Positions 5,243-5,573 of a DNA stretch of 5,573 bases are shown here, piece after piece. The stretch is from Methanomicrobiales archaeon. GTDB taxonomy: Archaea; Halobacteriota; Methanomicrobia; Methanomicrobiales; Methanoculleaceae. The stretch is from NCBI GenBank assembly GCA_012521035.1, contig JAAYND010000236.1:1-5573 (forward strand), given 5' to 3'. Below the pieces are notes generated by a model, which was given only the letters and a program-made list of their open reading frames with translations, did not search any database and had not been told where the DNA came from. The position numbers and the translations under genes are program-made. Position 1 is the stretch's first letter; every line of letters starts with the position of its first letter.

Positions 5243-5573
5243 TGTCGTACTACTGTCTCAGGATCCTTTAAGAGATGGCCGGTCACCACACAGACGATCC
5301 GCTCGTCCCTGTCGATCAATCCCTCTTCGGCAAGTTTCCGTATCCCGGCGACCGAGGCAGCTGAGGCGGGTTCGACACCGATCCCCTCCATCCTCGCAAG
5401 GTCGCGCTGCATACGGAGGATCTCGTCGTCGGTCACGGCCGCCGCTGTCCCGCCGGTCGCGCGGATAGCGACGAGCGCCTTCTCGGCGTTCACCGGGGCG
5501 CCGATCCTTATCGCGGTCGCAACGGTCTCTGGTGCCGGTTCTGGGACCAGTTCATCGAGGTTCTGCTCTATCG
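5182..5573 (-). CDS. thrC: Threonine synthase, C-terminal part (5' end beyond window)
   Basis: The final ~130 residues of a pyridoxal-phosphate threonine synthase, which converts O-phosphohomoserine to threonine. The frame stays open to the window edge. Recognisable blocks are ATAIRIGAPVN (5520-5488), a TDDEI segment, IGVEPASAASVAG (about 5379-5341) and VCVVTGHLLKDPE (about 5301-5263). Order and spacing match the C-terminal portion of the archaeal and Bacillus-type enzyme. The catalytic lysine and glycine-rich phosphate loop lie upstream outside the window and cannot be checked. The C-terminus after LLKDPE has a normal length for the family as I know it, so the protein is not obviously run-on. 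Its last 61 bases also encode the N-terminus of the next gene in another frame. Cytosolic; probably the promoter-proximal gene of those seen here. Confidence 0.92.
   Translation of the reverse strand, partial: IEQNLDELVPEPAPETVATAIRIGAPVNAEKALVAIRATGGTAAAVTDDEILRMQRDLARMEGIGVEPASAASVAGIRKLAEEGLIDRDERIVCVVTGHLLKDPETVVRQCDPPIEIDADLPSLLSALR

Overview
The window looks like chromosomal core DNA from a high-G+C methanogenic archaeon, most likely Methanomicrobiales and probably close to Methanoculleus. That guess rests on the four-subunit archaeal pyruvate synthase, an archaeal 6-phospho-3-hexuloisomerase, archaeal TATA-type promoters in AT-rich gaps and archaeal GGAGGTG-type ribosome binding sites. 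The genus is an impression from protein sequence style and base composition, not a database result.

Plus strand, 1-3588. The window opens inside hxlB (6-phospho-3-hexuloisomerase, 5' end missing). A gap of about 145 bases follows, holding a clear TATA box and a short inverted repeat placed between the TATA box and the next gene. Then comes a tight four-gene operon, porC-porD-porA-porB, encoding the gamma, delta, alpha and beta subunits of pyruvate:ferredoxin oxidoreductase (pyruvate synthase). The junctions are TAATG, TAATG and TGA-ATG, so the four subunits are probably translated in a coupled way. A weak hairpin and a run of seven T close the operon at 3593-3630. In an autotrophic or acetate-assimilating methanogen this enzyme makes pyruvate from acetyl-CoA, CO2 and reduced ferredoxin, and HxlB supplies pentose phosphates by the reversed ribulose monophosphate route. 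Both are central biosynthesis, but nothing in the sequence shows that they are regulated together.

Middle, 3589-4055. This gap of about 470 bases lies between convergent transcription units. It holds the por terminator, an AT-rich promoter-like patch (about 3721-3757), several short repeats and a GC-rich palindrome next to the end of the minus-strand cluster. I found no convincing gene in it.

Minus strand, 5573-4056. Three overlapping genes: the 3' end of thrC (threonine synthase), a secreted or membrane-anchored protein of unknown function, and a six-helix LysE-family exporter. The unknown gene overlaps thrC by 61 bases and the exporter by 4 bases (using the GTG start preferred here), so they are probably cotranscribed. 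A link between threonine synthesis and amino-acid export is tempting but is only inference.

I do not see a previously undescribed system. The points worth checking are the candidate operator and short leader at the por promoter, the TTG start of porC, the 61-base thrC overlap, the start of the LysE gene, and the unexplained 3631-4055 gap.
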